From NCBI RefSeq assembly GCF_042646605.1, contig NZ_JBHRUG010000048.1, forward strand, positions 124,001-188,000: 64,000 nt of DNA. The letters are read 5' to 3'. The translations under genes were made by a program, and so were the position numbers. The stretch's first letter is position 1. Each line of letters begins with the position of its first letter. Shown here piece by piece: positions 50,501 through 59,158 of the stretch. This stretch comes from Litchfieldella rifensis (GTDB taxonomy: Bacteria; Pseudomonadota; Gammaproteobacteria; Pseudomonadales; Halomonadaceae). The notes beneath the pieces were generated by a model, which saw only the letters and a list, made by a program, of their open reading frames with translations, was not told where the DNA came from and did no database searches.

Positions 50501-51162
50501 GAGTCGATGCCGCTGTCGCCGACGTCTTTGGCGACACTCTCACAGACAGCCCGCCACAGGGCCGGCTGCCAGCGCTGGGTGTCGTCCAGCGGGCGCGCCT
50601 CGCCACGGGCGGTGATCAGCATATCCTCGCCACGGCCCCAGCAATCGAGCCAGTCGGCACGGTAGACCTGGTACTGGTCGAACAGGTCGGCGAGGCGTTC
50701 GGCGAGTTGGTGGTGCTTGCGCAGGTCGCCGTCTTCCTCGAGGAAGCGGCGCAGTGGGGCGAACTCCTCGCGTGGCATGAGTTCCGGCAGTAGGCGCAGC
50801 AGGCGCCACACCAAGTGCGACTTGTCGAACGGTGAGGTGACCGGCACGGCATTGGGGTCGTGTTCGACATGGCTGAGCACCGCGCGGTAGGCCTGCCACA
50901 AAAAGCGCGCCGGCAGGGTGACGTCCAGCGCGGCGGCGATGCCGCTACCGCCGGCGGCTTCGTCCGCAGCCAGGGCCAGCTTCATCCACTGGCCGATGCC
51001 GTTGCTCTGCACCAGGATCGTCTCGTTCTCGAGCGGCGCCAGCGGGTGGCGCTTCATCCATTCCACCGCCACACCGCGCAGGTCCTCCAGGCGATTGCCA
51101 TGAATGACCATGAAGCCCGGGGGCAGGGCGTCATCCGGGGCGGCAGCGGCGAACGGGGGCAT
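47557..51162 (-). CDS. recC: Exodeoxyribonuclease V gamma subunit RecC
   Basis: 1201 aa. The Chi-scanning subunit with inactivated helicase domains. It starts FMVIHGNRLEDLRGVAVEWM, the RecC opening, and has ETILVQSNGIGQWMKLALA; central pieces include PRRVMVFGISSLP and the segment SHPPMDFDLMNGDYRPGDRS. First gene of the operon; the promoter should lie in the 147 bp shared with the divergent phosphodiesterase gene. Confidence 0.96.
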   Translation of the reverse strand: MPPFAAAAPDDALPPGFMVIHGNRLEDLRGVAVEWMKRHPLAPLENETILVQSNGIGQWMKLALAADEAAGGSGIAAALDVTLPARFLWQAYRAVLSHVEHDPNAVPVTSPFDKSHLVWRLLRLLPELMPREEFAPLRRFLEEDGDLRKHHQLAERLADLFDQYQVYRADWLDCWGRGEDMLITARGEARPLDDTQRWQPALWRAVCESVAKDVGDSGIDSSRAMVHRRFLDAARQLDGDNRPAGLPRRVMVFGISSLPQQALEALAAIARCCQVVLCVHNPCQHYWADIIEHKDLLRAARHRQRRKDGMPARLDVLGDGDGEESLHLHAQPLLAAWGKQGRDYLRLLDEHDDARQYQGLFAADSLRIDLFESHGEHCLLNQLQDDIRELRPVHETREQWPAVDTHRDDSIVFHVAHSPQREVEILHDQLLAAFSADPDLKPRDVIVMVPDIDHYAPHIQAVFGQLASDDPRFIPFTLSDQGNRHRLPLLIALEKLLRLPELRLSVSDLLDLIDVPALRARFGIDEADLPTLRRWIEGAGIRWGLNATQRGSLDLPDGLEQNTWAFGLRRLLLGYTVGEAASGPWQGIEPFDDIGGLEAQLAGPLATLLETLERQWRTLREPTDVNGWVQRLRALLEASFQADAAEDSLMLAQLEQTLQEWQESAEEAGLTRELPLSVVREHWLSQIDEPSLSQRFMAGAVNFATLMPMRAIPFKRVCLLGMNDGDYPRSHPPMDFDLMNGDYRPGDRSRREDDRYLFLEALLSAREQLYVSWVGRSIVDNSEKPPSVLVGQLRDHLQAGWRTQDDSDLLKTLTTAHPLQPFSRRYFPTEAALAERSIAERRLITYAHEWHEVHSEAAPEAEAGELDEFKQESPLTLAQLGNFLRDPAKAFFTTRLKVFLEREDIVSLDHEPFALDGLANWQLQDLLIQVQRRALDEDRPREPAMLEALDRLQGQGVLAMGAFSERMREQLVEPMAPLFEAYEEALEEWPHRIDDPEPVLLSVPGAPPLEDWLDELRENAAGERCRLVLTSSSLIKKNQYHWHHILRPWVAHLAGHLCGEPMTTRLLSKAGHVTLPPLDPEVARQHLSELIATWQAGMREPLPLAIGAAFVWLSKLGTPDTERDSDAWRAAARAFEGDDFNAGEVGRNPYLAHRWPSFAALFEARRDALGFAELTERLLSPVHRAVKGDKEKGQEGRGKKK

Positions 51163-51309
51163 GGCACATCCTTGACGGGGTAAGCAGACTTACATGGTGC
51201 CGTAAATCGATGGGGGGATAAACGCAGTTGAGGGCGATTGGTCGGTCCCATCATCAACGGTGCTAGAGTTCTGAGGGCAGACACTGGGCGGGACTGACGG
51301 GATGGCGCA

Positions 51310-51798
51310 ATGAGCGTACCGATTTTCGATATCGATACCCCGGTTGGGGTGATTTCCGACACTCACGGCAAGCTACGCGACGAGGCGCTCATGATGCTGG
51401 AAGGCTGCGCACTGCTCCTGCACCTGGGTGATGTGGGCGGCAAGGAGGAAGACCAGACGATTCTCGAACGCCTTGCCGAGCTGGCGCCGCTGTACAGCGT
51501 GCGTGGCAATATCGATACCCCGCCGTGGGCCGAGCGGCTGCCGATGACCCAGGATCTGATCGTCAACGGCTGGCGGTTGCACCTGGTGCACAATATCGCC
51601 GATTTCGCGCCCGACACGCCTTGCGACGCCGTGCTCCACGGCCATTCCCACAAGCCGCGCAACGACTGGCAAGACGGACGCCTGTTGTTCAACCCCGGCA
51701 GTGCCGGCAAGCGCCGCTTCAAGCTGCCGATCACGCTCGGCAAGCTATGGGCCGAGGAGCGGGGCTTGCGCGGCGCGATTCTTCATTTGCCAATCTAA
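51310..51798 (+). CDS. YfcE/MJ0936-type metallophosphoesterase
   Basis: A 162-aa calcineurin-like phosphoesterase. Metal-binding motifs in order: SDTH (about 16-19), HLGDVGG, RGNID, the His of LVHN, and HGHSHKPR. The length equals that of the small YfcE-type phosphodiesterases, which act on model phosphodiesters and perhaps cyclic nucleotides in vitro. Divergent from recC, convergent with the small lipoprotein gene. Confidence 0.9.
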   Translation: MSVPIFDIDTPVGVISDTHGKLRDEALMMLEGCALLLHLGDVGGKEEDQTILERLAELAPLYSVRGNIDTPPWAERLPMTQDLIVNGWRLHLVHNIADFAPDTPCDAVLHGHSHKPRNDWQDGRLLFNPGSAGKRRFKLPITLGKLWAEERGLRGAILHLPI

Positions 51799-51807
51799 GC
51801 TATCGTG

Positions 51808-52173
51808 TCACTCCACGAGCTCATCCACTTTCTTCGCATATCCCAGCTCATGGACACAATCCGCCGCGGCCAGGCGCACGCCGGTTGCCGGTTCGGCCGT
51901 TGCCTCTTCCAGCGACGCGTCGATGCAGGTGGCCAGTGAACTGGCTTCTGGTTCCATCTCGGCTGCCGGTTTATCGAGGGAGAGGTAGTCGTCATCGTCC
52001 AAGCGCTGCAACCAGAGGCCTGCCGTCGCCACCTTCACTTCCAGTGACGACGCCTCCCAACGCGCCTGATCCACATCGTCGTCCAGCGCCACCTGCATCC
52101 ATTCGGGACGTCCATCACTGCAACCCGCTATCGACAGGGCCAGCAGCACTCCCACAAATCCTTTGTTACGCAT
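51808..52173 (-). CDS. Small predicted lipoprotein, unknown function
   Basis: 121 aa with a lipoprotein signal (MRNKGFVGVLLALSIAGCSD, Cys18). The mature part is very acidic, as expected for an exported protein of a halophile, with ALDDDVDQARWEASSLEVKV and LQRLDDDDYLSLDKP. Two Cys (in ATCIDASL and AADCVHEL) could form a disulfide. No family recognised. Follows the 225-aa exported protein by about 150 bp. Confidence 0.7.
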   Translation of the reverse strand: MRNKGFVGVLLALSIAGCSDGRPEWMQVALDDDVDQARWEASSLEVKVATAGLWLQRLDDDDYLSLDKPAAEMEPEASSLATCIDASLEEATAEPATGVRLAAADCVHELGYAKKVDELVE

Positions 52174-52326
52174 AACGGCTCCCTTGGTTTCGAGGCCAAT
52201 GGTACCGCAAAAGGAAGAGGGGGCGCCCCATCGAGAAGCGGGGTGCCGAGTTGATTTGCCGATCTCATGGACGAATGATCCGGCGCGCTGTCGTCGCGCC
52301 GGTGTCCCGGCCCTGGGCGAATCCTG

Positions 52327-53004
52327 CTATTGCGCTCCGGCAGCCTCGCCCATTTGCTGTTTCATCATGTCCTCCATGGTCATGGCGTTTTCCGGCAACT
52401 CGAACGCGTCGGCGGCGGGAGAGGCATCGGCGATCTCGACGACCCTGAACTTGTCGCCGAACTTGAGCATGCCCAGTTCCCGCTCGAGCAGGGCGGCGCC
52501 GATGGGGTCGGGTTCGTCCATCACGATCTCGACGTAGTTCTGGAAGGCCTGCAGCATCTCCCGCCCGAGCGGGTCGTCGCTGAGTACCATCTCGTCATCA
52601 TGGGTTGTGCCGCCGTGGTCGGTCCACTGGATCCGGTAGACCTCGCCCTCGATCCCGGCGACGGTTTCCTTCTCCCCGGTGCCTTCCAGGCTATCGACGG
52701 ATTTCGCCTGGTTGGCATTGGCCGGATTGGCCTCGCCGCCCATGGAATCGGTCATCCCTTTCAACATCGCCATGTCGATGATGATGCTCTGGCCGCCCTG
52801 CTCGGTCACCATGTAGCCCTTGCCGTCGCGCATCAGCATGTAGCCTTGCTGCTGCTCGGGAAAGTCCATGCGCATGCTGTCATCGGCCCAGTGAATGACC
52901 ATCTGCATGGCGTTCTGCGTGTCGGTGGTCGCGATGGTGGCCTTGCCATCGGCGAAAGCGGGCAAGGCAGCGGCGAACATCATCCCTGCGACGAGATATT
53001 TCAT
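52327..53004 (-). CDS. Exported protein, DUF4412-like, unknown function
   Basis: 225 aa. The start at 53004 gives a clean signal peptide (MKYLVAGMMFAAALPAFADG). The mature part has repeated beta strands of the type QMVIHWADDSMRMDF and GYMLMRDGKGYMVTEQGG, as in periplasmic DUF4412-type proteins (LolA-like barrels), and ends in a Met-rich acidic tail (MTMEDMMKQQMGEAAG). Lies downstream of kynU with about 180 bp between. The family name is tentative. Confidence 0.65.
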   Translation of the reverse strand: MKYLVAGMMFAAALPAFADGKATIATTDTQNAMQMVIHWADDSMRMDFPEQQQGYMLMRDGKGYMVTEQGGQSIIIDMAMLKGMTDSMGGEANPANANQAKSVDSLEGTGEKETVAGIEGEVYRIQWTDHGGTTHDDEMVLSDDPLGREMLQAFQNYVEIVMDEPDPIGAALLERELGMLKFGDKFRVVEIADASPAADAFELPENAMTMEDMMKQQMGEAAGAQ

Positions 53005-53184
53005 TGTGTGACTCCTGGTTGGCATCTGTGGCGAGCGCGTTCCGGCACGGGTTCAAGGAAGCGAAACACACCGTTACAGTGCCTACACTAGCGAAGCCTA
53101 TCGTATCGGCCAAGGTGTAAGTTGAAAAACCGCCTTTGTGCCGAGGCACTCGGTGTGTCATCGAGAGACGACCGCCGCCGGGGC

Positions 53185-54432
53185 TCAGGTCACGGCAGTG
53201 ACTTTCTTGAAGCGCGGCTGGTCCCACTCGCCCTGGGCCATGATGTCGGCCAAGGCCTGGACCATGTCCCAGATATCCACATAGCGGGTGTAGAGCGGCG
53301 CGAAGCCGAAGCGCAGGATGTTCGGTGCCCGGAAGTCGCCGATGATGTTGCGGGCAATCAAGGCCTGGACGATGGCAAAGCCCTGCTCATGGGTGAGCGA
53401 GACCTGGCTGCCGCGTTTGGTGGCGTCCCTGGGGGAGGCCAGTGCGAAGCCCTGGCCGGCACAGTGTCGTTCGACCAGCGAGATGAACAGTTCGCCCAGA
53501 CGCTGGGACTTGGCACGGACCAGCGCCATGTCGGCCGACGCCATGAGCTCCACTCCCACTTCCAGCACGCCGGTGGCGAGCACGCCGGTGGTACCGCACA
53601 AGCCCCGCTTGATAGAGGGTGCGGGCTGGTACTCGTCGCGCATGGCGAAGGGCTCGGCATGACCGAACCAGCCGCTCAGGGGCTGGTGGAATTCGGCCTG
53701 GTGGCGCTGGGCGACGAACAGGTAGCCGGGCGCGCCCGGGCCGCCATTGAGGTACTTGTAGCCACAGCCCACGGCGAAGTCGGCCTCGACCCCGTTCAGG
53801 TCTACCGGTAGCGCGCCGGCACTGTGGCTGAGATCCCACAACATGAGCGCGCCCACTTCGTGGGCCCTGGCGGTGATGGCCGCCATGTCGAACAATTCCC
53901 CTGACTTGTAGTGCACGTGGGTCAGCACCACCAGGGCGGTGTCGTCGTCGATCAGCGTTTCCAGCCGCTCGCGGGGCGCCGTTTCCAGTTGGATCTCGCC
54001 TGGCAGGAAGGCTTCCAGTCCCTGCAGGATATACAGATCGGTGGGGAAGTTGCCCGGCTCGGAGACGATCTTGCGACGCCCGGGGCGCATGCGCACCGCC
54101 GCCGCCGCCAGCTTGAACAGGTTGACCGAGGTCGAGTCGGCCACCACCACTTCCCCCGGTGCGGCACCGATAAGGCTCGCGATCTTGTCGCCGACCCGCT
54201 CGGGCAGCGAAATCCAGTCGTGGGTGTTCCAGCTGCGGATCAGGCCTTGGCCCCATTCGCGCTCCATCAGCTCGGCCGCTCTGGCCTTGGCGGCCTTGGG
54301 CAGGGCCCCGAGGGAGTTGCCGTCGAGGTAAATCAGGCCCTCTTCGAGCTCGAATTGGTCACGGTAGTGGGCCAGGGGATCTTCCCGATCCATGCGGGCC
54401 AATGCTTCACGGCTGAGTGGGGTGTCGCTCAT
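53185..54432 (-). CDS. kynU: Kynureninase
   Basis: 415 aa. A fold-type I PLP enzyme that cleaves kynurenine to anthranilate and alanine. It has YLDGNSLGALPKAAKARAAE at the start, a phosphate-binding DSTSVNLFKL, WDLSHSAGALPVDL with the PLP Asp, and the Schiff-base lysine in CGYKYLNGGPG. Downstream of kynA on the same strand, but separated by a 157-bp repeat element. Together they turn tryptophan into anthranilate after a formamidase step whose gene is not seen here. Confidence 0.95.
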   Translation of the reverse strand: MSDTPLSREALARMDREDPLAHYRDQFELEEGLIYLDGNSLGALPKAAKARAAELMEREWGQGLIRSWNTHDWISLPERVGDKIASLIGAAPGEVVVADSTSVNLFKLAAAAVRMRPGRRKIVSEPGNFPTDLYILQGLEAFLPGEIQLETAPRERLETLIDDDTALVVLTHVHYKSGELFDMAAITARAHEVGALMLWDLSHSAGALPVDLNGVEADFAVGCGYKYLNGGPGAPGYLFVAQRHQAEFHQPLSGWFGHAEPFAMRDEYQPAPSIKRGLCGTTGVLATGVLEVGVELMASADMALVRAKSQRLGELFISLVERHCAGQGFALASPRDATKRGSQVSLTHEQGFAIVQALIARNIIGDFRAPNILRFGFAPLYTRYVDIWDMVQALADIMAQGEWDQPRFKKVTAVT

Positions 54433-54445
54433 AGGAGGCTCCTTA

Positions 54446-54602
54446 GGAAGCGCTGAATAAATCGACGAGCATGCTCAAGCGCAAGGCGCCCGGAGCGCAG
54501 CAACCGGAGCCTATGGGGTATAGGTGAGGCTTCGACCGGGCTGGCGCACCAGCACCGCGTAACGCAGCGATTGAGTAGCGCAGACATTTATTCAGTGTTT
54601 CC
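54446..54602. repeat. 157-bp element with terminal inverted repeats (MITE/ERIC-like)
   Basis: The ends GGAAGCGCTGAATAAAT (54446-54462) and ATTTATTCAGTGTTTCC (54586-54602) are inverted repeats with two mismatches in 17. The inside is GC-rich, without an open frame of interest. It fills the whole space between the kynA stop and the kynU leader. Likely a small non-autonomous repeat. Confidence 0.75.
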
Positions 54603-54603
54603 C

Positions 54604-55458
54604 TTACATGGCCGTTCTCACTGACCAAAGCTCGGGGAAAAACTGCAGATCCAGTGCCTTGGCGAGATAGGAGACGCCAGCGGTGCCGCCGGTGCCCCGC
54701 TTGTAGCCGATGATGCGCTCCACGGTCTTCATATGGCTGTAGCGCCATTTCTGGAAGTTGTATTCCGTGTCGACCAGCTTTTCCGCCAGTTCGTACAGGT
54801 CCCAGTGCTCGTCCGTGTGGCGATAGATCTCGGCCCAGGCCCGCTCGACCTCGGCGCAGGGCTGGTAGGGCTGGGACCAGTCGCGTTTCACACAGCTATC
54901 GGGAATGTCGAACCCGCGCTCCTTGAGCAGTTGCAGGCTGATGTCGTAGAGGCTGGGTTCGTGCAGTACCTGGGTCAGGCGCTCGTAGTGCTGGCGGTGG
55001 TTGCGGTGGACCTCGACCATCCTGGGGTTCTTGTTGCCGAGCAGGAATTCCAGCTCCCGATACTGATAGGACTGGAATCCCGAGCTTTGGCCCAGGCTGT
55101 CGCGGAAGCAGGCGTAATCGGCCGGGGTCATGGTGACCAGCACTTCCCAGACATGGATCATCTGCTCCTGGATGCGGGCAATGCGTGACAGCATCTTGAA
55201 GGCGGGTTTGAGCTTGTTCTCTCGGATATGCTCGGCGGCGGCATGCGCCTCGTGCAGGCACTGCTTGAGCCACAATTCAGACACCTGATGGAGCACGATG
55301 AACAGCATCTCATCGTGCTGTCCGGAGTTCGGGTGCTGACACGCCAGTAACCGTTCCAGGTCCAGGTACTGGCCATAGCTCATCTCTTGATCCCAGTGCA
55401 CGGTGTCGTCCAGCTCCACCGTGTGCCGAGTCGCCTTTTCCGAATCGCGATTGGCCAT
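54604..55458 (-). CDS. kynA: Tryptophan 2,3-dioxygenase
   Basis: 284 aa. A haem dioxygenase opening the indole ring to N-formylkynurenine. It has YGQYLDLERLLACQHP, then DEMLFIVLHQVSELWLKQCL with the active-site His, SSGFQSYQYRELEFLLGN, and the proximal haem His in YSHMKTVERIIGYKRGTGGT. The length fits (about 280). Ends directly at the 157-bp element. Confidence 0.96.
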   Translation of the reverse strand: MANRDSEKATRHTVELDDTVHWDQEMSYGQYLDLERLLACQHPNSGQHDEMLFIVLHQVSELWLKQCLHEAHAAAEHIRENKLKPAFKMLSRIARIQEQMIHVWEVLVTMTPADYACFRDSLGQSSGFQSYQYRELEFLLGNKNPRMVEVHRNHRQHYERLTQVLHEPSLYDISLQLLKERGFDIPDSCVKRDWSQPYQPCAEVERAWAEIYRHTDEHWDLYELAEKLVDTEYNFQKWRYSHMKTVERIIGYKRGTGGTAGVSYLAKALDLQFFPELWSVRTAM

Positions 55459-55566
55459 CTCGTGTCCATCCCATTGATCGGGTTACATCATCATGCGTCA
55501 TATGCTGAGTATGGTCGCCATCGCGGCAGCGGCCCAACGGCTCGGCCTGGGCCGAACCCATCGCCG

Positions 55567-56088
55567 TCAGGAACTGAGTGCATAGCCGAGATGGGCCTGC
55601 TCGTGGAGCAGCAGCCACCGCTTGCGATCGAGTCCCCCGGCATAGCCGGTGAGCTGGCCGTTTCTGCCGATCACCCGGTGGCAGGGCACCACGATCGCCA
55701 GCGGGTTGCGGCCGTTGGCGGCGCCCACGGCGCGCATGGCCTTGAGGCGGCCGATGCGTTCGGCGACCTCCGCGTAGCTGCAGGTCTCGCCGAACGGGAT
55801 CCTGCGCAGTTGTGCCCACACGCTTTGCTGGAATGGCGTGCCGTGTGGCGCCAGGGGCAAGTCGAAGTCGAGACGCCGGCCCGCGAAGTATTCCGCCAAC
55901 TGCTCGCGACAGCGCTCAGTGTGCGGGTGTGGCCGGGGTGTCTCGTCCCGGGTTTCGACGAAGGCGACCTCGGTCAGGCCCGCCTCGCTGGCGCGAAGGC
56001 GCAGCAGGCCGAGGGGCGTCTCGCCCGGTGGCTGGTAGTAGTCGAGATAGTCGTTGAGACAGTCGTTGAAATCGTCGTTGAGCGTCAT
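55567..56088 (-). CDS. ogt: Methylated-DNA--protein-cysteine S-methyltransferase
   Basis: 173 aa. Suicide repair of O6-methylguanine. The active site is VVPCHRVIG with acceptor Cys136; the helix-turn-helix GETCSYAEVAERIGR and the Asn of GAANGRNPLA are in place. 12 bp downstream of the Ada-AlkA fusion gene, so the pair is an alkylation-repair operon. Confidence 0.95.
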   Translation of the reverse strand: MTLNDDFNDCLNDYLDYYQPPGETPLGLLRLRASEAGLTEVAFVETRDETPRPHPHTERCREQLAEYFAGRRLDFDLPLAPHGTPFQQSVWAQLRRIPFGETCSYAEVAERIGRLKAMRAVGAANGRNPLAIVVPCHRVIGRNGQLTGYAGGLDRKRWLLLHEQAHLGYALSS

Positions 56089-56100
56089 GTCAGCGGCTCC

Positions 56101-57477
56101 TCAGGGGGAATGAGTCCACAGTTGCAGGGTGAGATAGCTGCGCCAGGGCGCGGCGGCGCCGGGATCGAGACCCTCCAGCGCCGGCAGCGCCTTCTTGACA
56201 CCGAGATCGCCGCCCAGCCAGATATCGGGATGGCTGGCACCGCGCATGGTCGCGTAGTCCGCCGTCCACTGGCCGATGCCTTTCAATGTCGTCCAGGTCG
56301 ACGGATCCCTGCTCGTTTCGGCTTCCTGGAACCAGGCGGCAAAGCGTCGCAGCGTGGCCTTGCGCGACTCGGGCATTCCCAGGAAGGCCAGGTCGCTGGC
56401 AGCGACCTGTGCGGGGGTGGGGAAGTGGTAGCGGGCCCGGTCGGTCGCATCGACGACCGGCTCGCCGAGCGTCTCCACCAGCGTGGTGACCAGCCGGCGG
56501 GCGGCGGCGATCGACACCTGCTGGCCGAGGATGGCGCGTATGCCGGCCTCGAACAGGCTCCACACCCCCGGCAGGCGTAGTCCTTCGACCAGCGGCAGCC
56601 CGGGCAAGGCGTGGGCCAGATGGGCCTCGATGGTGCGGGTGTCGGCGTCCAGGTCGAGCAGGCGGCGAATCTGGCGTACCACCGGCGAGAGGGCGCGCAG
56701 GTCGTCGAGCTCCAGCGTCACATCGAAGCGGTGGTGGTCGGGGTCATGCTCGGCAGTGAAGTGGCCGCGGGCCTCGCGCCAGGTGAGGCAGCGGCCGTAG
56801 TGACGCTCGCCGACCCATTCCAGCCCGTCGATGTGGCGGCTGGCATGGAAGTCGCGCAGCGTCTCCCAGGCGTAGGGCGGGCGATAGGCAAGCCGCAGCG
56901 TCAGCCCCGGCGTGCGATCGGCATGATCGCGGCGCAACTCGCGCGGAGAGAGTCCGATATGGGTCCGGAAGGCGTCGTTGAAGCGGCGCAGGCTGCGAAA
57001 GCCGCTGGCATAGGCGACGTCGGTGACGGGCAGGGTCGTCTGATGCAGCAACTGCTTGGCGAACAGGCACTGGCGATAGAGAGCATAGGTCTTCGGCGCA
57101 ACGCCGAAACGCTGCTGGAACAGCCGGCGCAGGTAGCGCTCGCCGATGCCCAGGCGTTCGCAGAGGTCGGCCAGGCTGCCTTCCTGCAGCGCGCCTTCGT
57201 CGATCAGGCGCAGCGCCCGCTCGAGCGTGGTCTGGTTGCCGCGCCACGCCGGAGAGTCCGGGGCGCTGTCCGGACGGCAGCGCAGGCAGGGACGATAGCC
57301 CGCTTGCGCGGCGGCCACGGCGCTGGGGAAATAGACGACGTTACGCTCCCGCGGCGGCACGGCCGGGCAGATCGGCCGACAATAGATGCCGGTGGTCTTC
57401 ACGGCGATGAAGAGATGGCCATCGAAGCGGGCATCCCGCGACAGGCGGGCCTGGCGGCAGAGTTCGGGGTCCAGCAC
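56101..57477 (-). CDS. Ada-AlkA fusion: methylphosphotriester-sensing regulator and 3-methyladenine glycosylase
   Basis: 458 aa in three parts. Residues 1-75 are the Ada zinc domain with Cys33, Cys37, Cys64 and Cys67, one of which takes methyl groups from phosphotriesters. Residues 85-170 are an AraC-type DNA-binding domain (CERLGIGERYLRRLFQQRFG). Residues 185-458 are AlkA, with AlkA-N and the HhH-GPD motif LKGIGQWTADYATMR; the catalytic Asp should be Asp424 in GGDLGVKK. It thus senses damage, activates transcription and removes alkylated bases. Divergent from selO. Confidence 0.93.
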   Translation of the reverse strand: MLDPELCRQARLSRDARFDGHLFIAVKTTGIYCRPICPAVPPRERNVVYFPSAVAAAQAGYRPCLRCRPDSAPDSPAWRGNQTTLERALRLIDEGALQEGSLADLCERLGIGERYLRRLFQQRFGVAPKTYALYRQCLFAKQLLHQTTLPVTDVAYASGFRSLRRFNDAFRTHIGLSPRELRRDHADRTPGLTLRLAYRPPYAWETLRDFHASRHIDGLEWVGERHYGRCLTWREARGHFTAEHDPDHHRFDVTLELDDLRALSPVVRQIRRLLDLDADTRTIEAHLAHALPGLPLVEGLRLPGVWSLFEAGIRAILGQQVSIAAARRLVTTLVETLGEPVVDATDRARYHFPTPAQVAASDLAFLGMPESRKATLRRFAAWFQEAETSRDPSTWTTLKGIGQWTADYATMRGASHPDIWLGGDLGVKKALPALEGLDPGAAAPWRSYLTLQLWTHSP

Positions 57478-57665
57478 GGCGGCGTCCTCTGTTCGAGTCT
57501 AACTCCATGCTTCACAGTGTATGCTCGTCAATGGGGAAAACTAGCCAGAATCGGAACCGAAGGCGGAAAGCGAACGACGCCGTGCAGGAATGCTGGTCAG
57601 TACTAACTGTCATGAGTAGGGTAGGCATGATTCGCTGCCTTCGGCCCAATGCCACTGGAGTCATG

Positions 57666-59144
57666 ATGTTTCCGACTTTTTCCTTGCGCTATGCCCGCCT
57701 GCCGGCTCGCTTCTACGAGCGCTTCGAGCCGGTGCCGGTCTCCACGCCGCGCCTGGTGGCCTTCAACCGCCCACTGGCGGAGGCGCTGGGCTTCGATCTG
57801 GCCGCCTTCGACGAGCAGCAGGCCACTGCCTGGTTCTCCGGCAATGCTCTGCCGCCAGGCGCCGAGCCGCTGGCGATGGCCTATGCCGGGCACCAGTTCG
57901 GCGTCTTCGTGCCACGGCTGGGCGACGGCCGCGCTGTTCTGCTCGGTGAGGTGGTCGACCGGCAGGGGCGGCTGCGCGATATCCAGTTGAAGGGAGCCGG
58001 GCGTACGCCCTTCTCCCGGGGCGGCGACGGGCGGTCTCCGCTGGGGCCGGTGCTGCGCGAGTACCTGGTCAGCGAGGCGATGCATGCGATGGGAATTCCC
58101 ACTACCCGGTCGCTGGCGGCGGTGACCACTGGCGAACGGGTGTTTCGCGAGGTACCCCGGCCTGGTGCCATCCTGACCCGGGTAGCCGCCAGTCATATCC
58201 GCACCGGCACCTGCCAGTACTTCGCCGCCCGCGGCGACGTCGATGCGTTGCGCGAGCTGGCCGGGCATGTGATCGAACGCCACTATCCAGCGCTTGGCGA
58301 GCTGCCCGAGGGCGAGCGCTATGTGGCGCTGGTCGAGGCGGTGCAGGAGCGTCAGGCGGCGCTGGTGGCGCAGTGGATGGGCGTGGGCTTCGTCCATGGC
58401 GTGATGAACACCGACAACATGGCCCTCTCCGGCGAGACCATCGACTATGGTCCCTGCGCCTTCATGGAGGCCTATGACCCGCGTACGGTGTTCAGCTCCG
58501 TCGACGAGGGCGGCCGCTACGCTTACGCCAACCAGCCGTGGATTGCCCAGTGGAATGTGGCGCGCTTCGCCGAGACCCTGCTGCCGCTGATCGATGACGA
58601 GCAGGAGCGGGCCATCGAGCGGGCCACTGCGGTGATCGAGGCCTACCCGGCGCGGTACGAGGCCGAGTGGCTGGCGGTGATGCGCGCCAAGTTGGGGTTG
58701 GAGCGCGAAGAGGAGAACGACCGGGCCCTGGTCGAGGCGCTGCTGGAGGCGATGCGGGCGGACCGCGCCGACTTCACCCTGAGCTTCCGCCATCTGTGCG
58801 ACGCCGCCGAATCCCCTGCCGCCGATCCGCAACTGGTCGAGTTGTTCGAGCAACCGGACGCCATCGAGGCCTGGCTGACCCGCTGGCGCGAGCGGTTGAC
58901 CCGGGAGACGGCCGGCCCTGGTGTCATCGCCGCGCGCATGCGCGCCGTGAACCCGGTCTATATCCCCCGCAATCACCGGGTCGAGCAGGCGCTCGCCGCG
59001 GCCATCGACGAAGACGATTTCGCGCCCTTCGAGGAACTGCGCGAGGTGCTCGCCCGCCCCTTCGAAGAACAGCCCGGCCGTGAGGCTTACACGCAGCCGG
59101 CTTCGCTACAGGAACAGGTGTTCCGCACCTTCTGTGGCACCTGA
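57666..59144 (+). CDS. selO: Protein adenylyltransferase SelO
   Basis: 492 aa. A pseudokinase that transfers AMP to proteins in redox control. It starts at 57666 (FPTFSLRYARLPARFYERF) with GGAG just upstream; the longer frame to 57507 is leader. Motifs: GDGRAVLLGEV, the Lys of DIQLKGAGRTPFSR, HGVMNTDNMALSGETIDYGP with catalytic Asn and Asp, and YANQPWIAQWNVARFAETLL. The selenocysteine or cysteine near the C-terminus of animal SelO is not expected here; the tail ends FRTFCGT. Confidence 0.93.
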   Translation: MFPTFSLRYARLPARFYERFEPVPVSTPRLVAFNRPLAEALGFDLAAFDEQQATAWFSGNALPPGAEPLAMAYAGHQFGVFVPRLGDGRAVLLGEVVDRQGRLRDIQLKGAGRTPFSRGGDGRSPLGPVLREYLVSEAMHAMGIPTTRSLAAVTTGERVFREVPRPGAILTRVAASHIRTGTCQYFAARGDVDALRELAGHVIERHYPALGELPEGERYVALVEAVQERQAALVAQWMGVGFVHGVMNTDNMALSGETIDYGPCAFMEAYDPRTVFSSVDEGGRYAYANQPWIAQWNVARFAETLLPLIDDEQERAIERATAVIEAYPARYEAEWLAVMRAKLGLEREEENDRALVEALLEAMRADRADFTLSFRHLCDAAESPAADPQLVELFEQPDAIEAWLTRWRERLTRETAGPGVIAARMRAVNPVYIPRNHRVEQALAAAIDEDDFAPFEELREVLARPFEEQPGREAYTQPASLQEQVFRTFCGT

Positions 59145-59158
59145 GCCGACCCGCTGGC

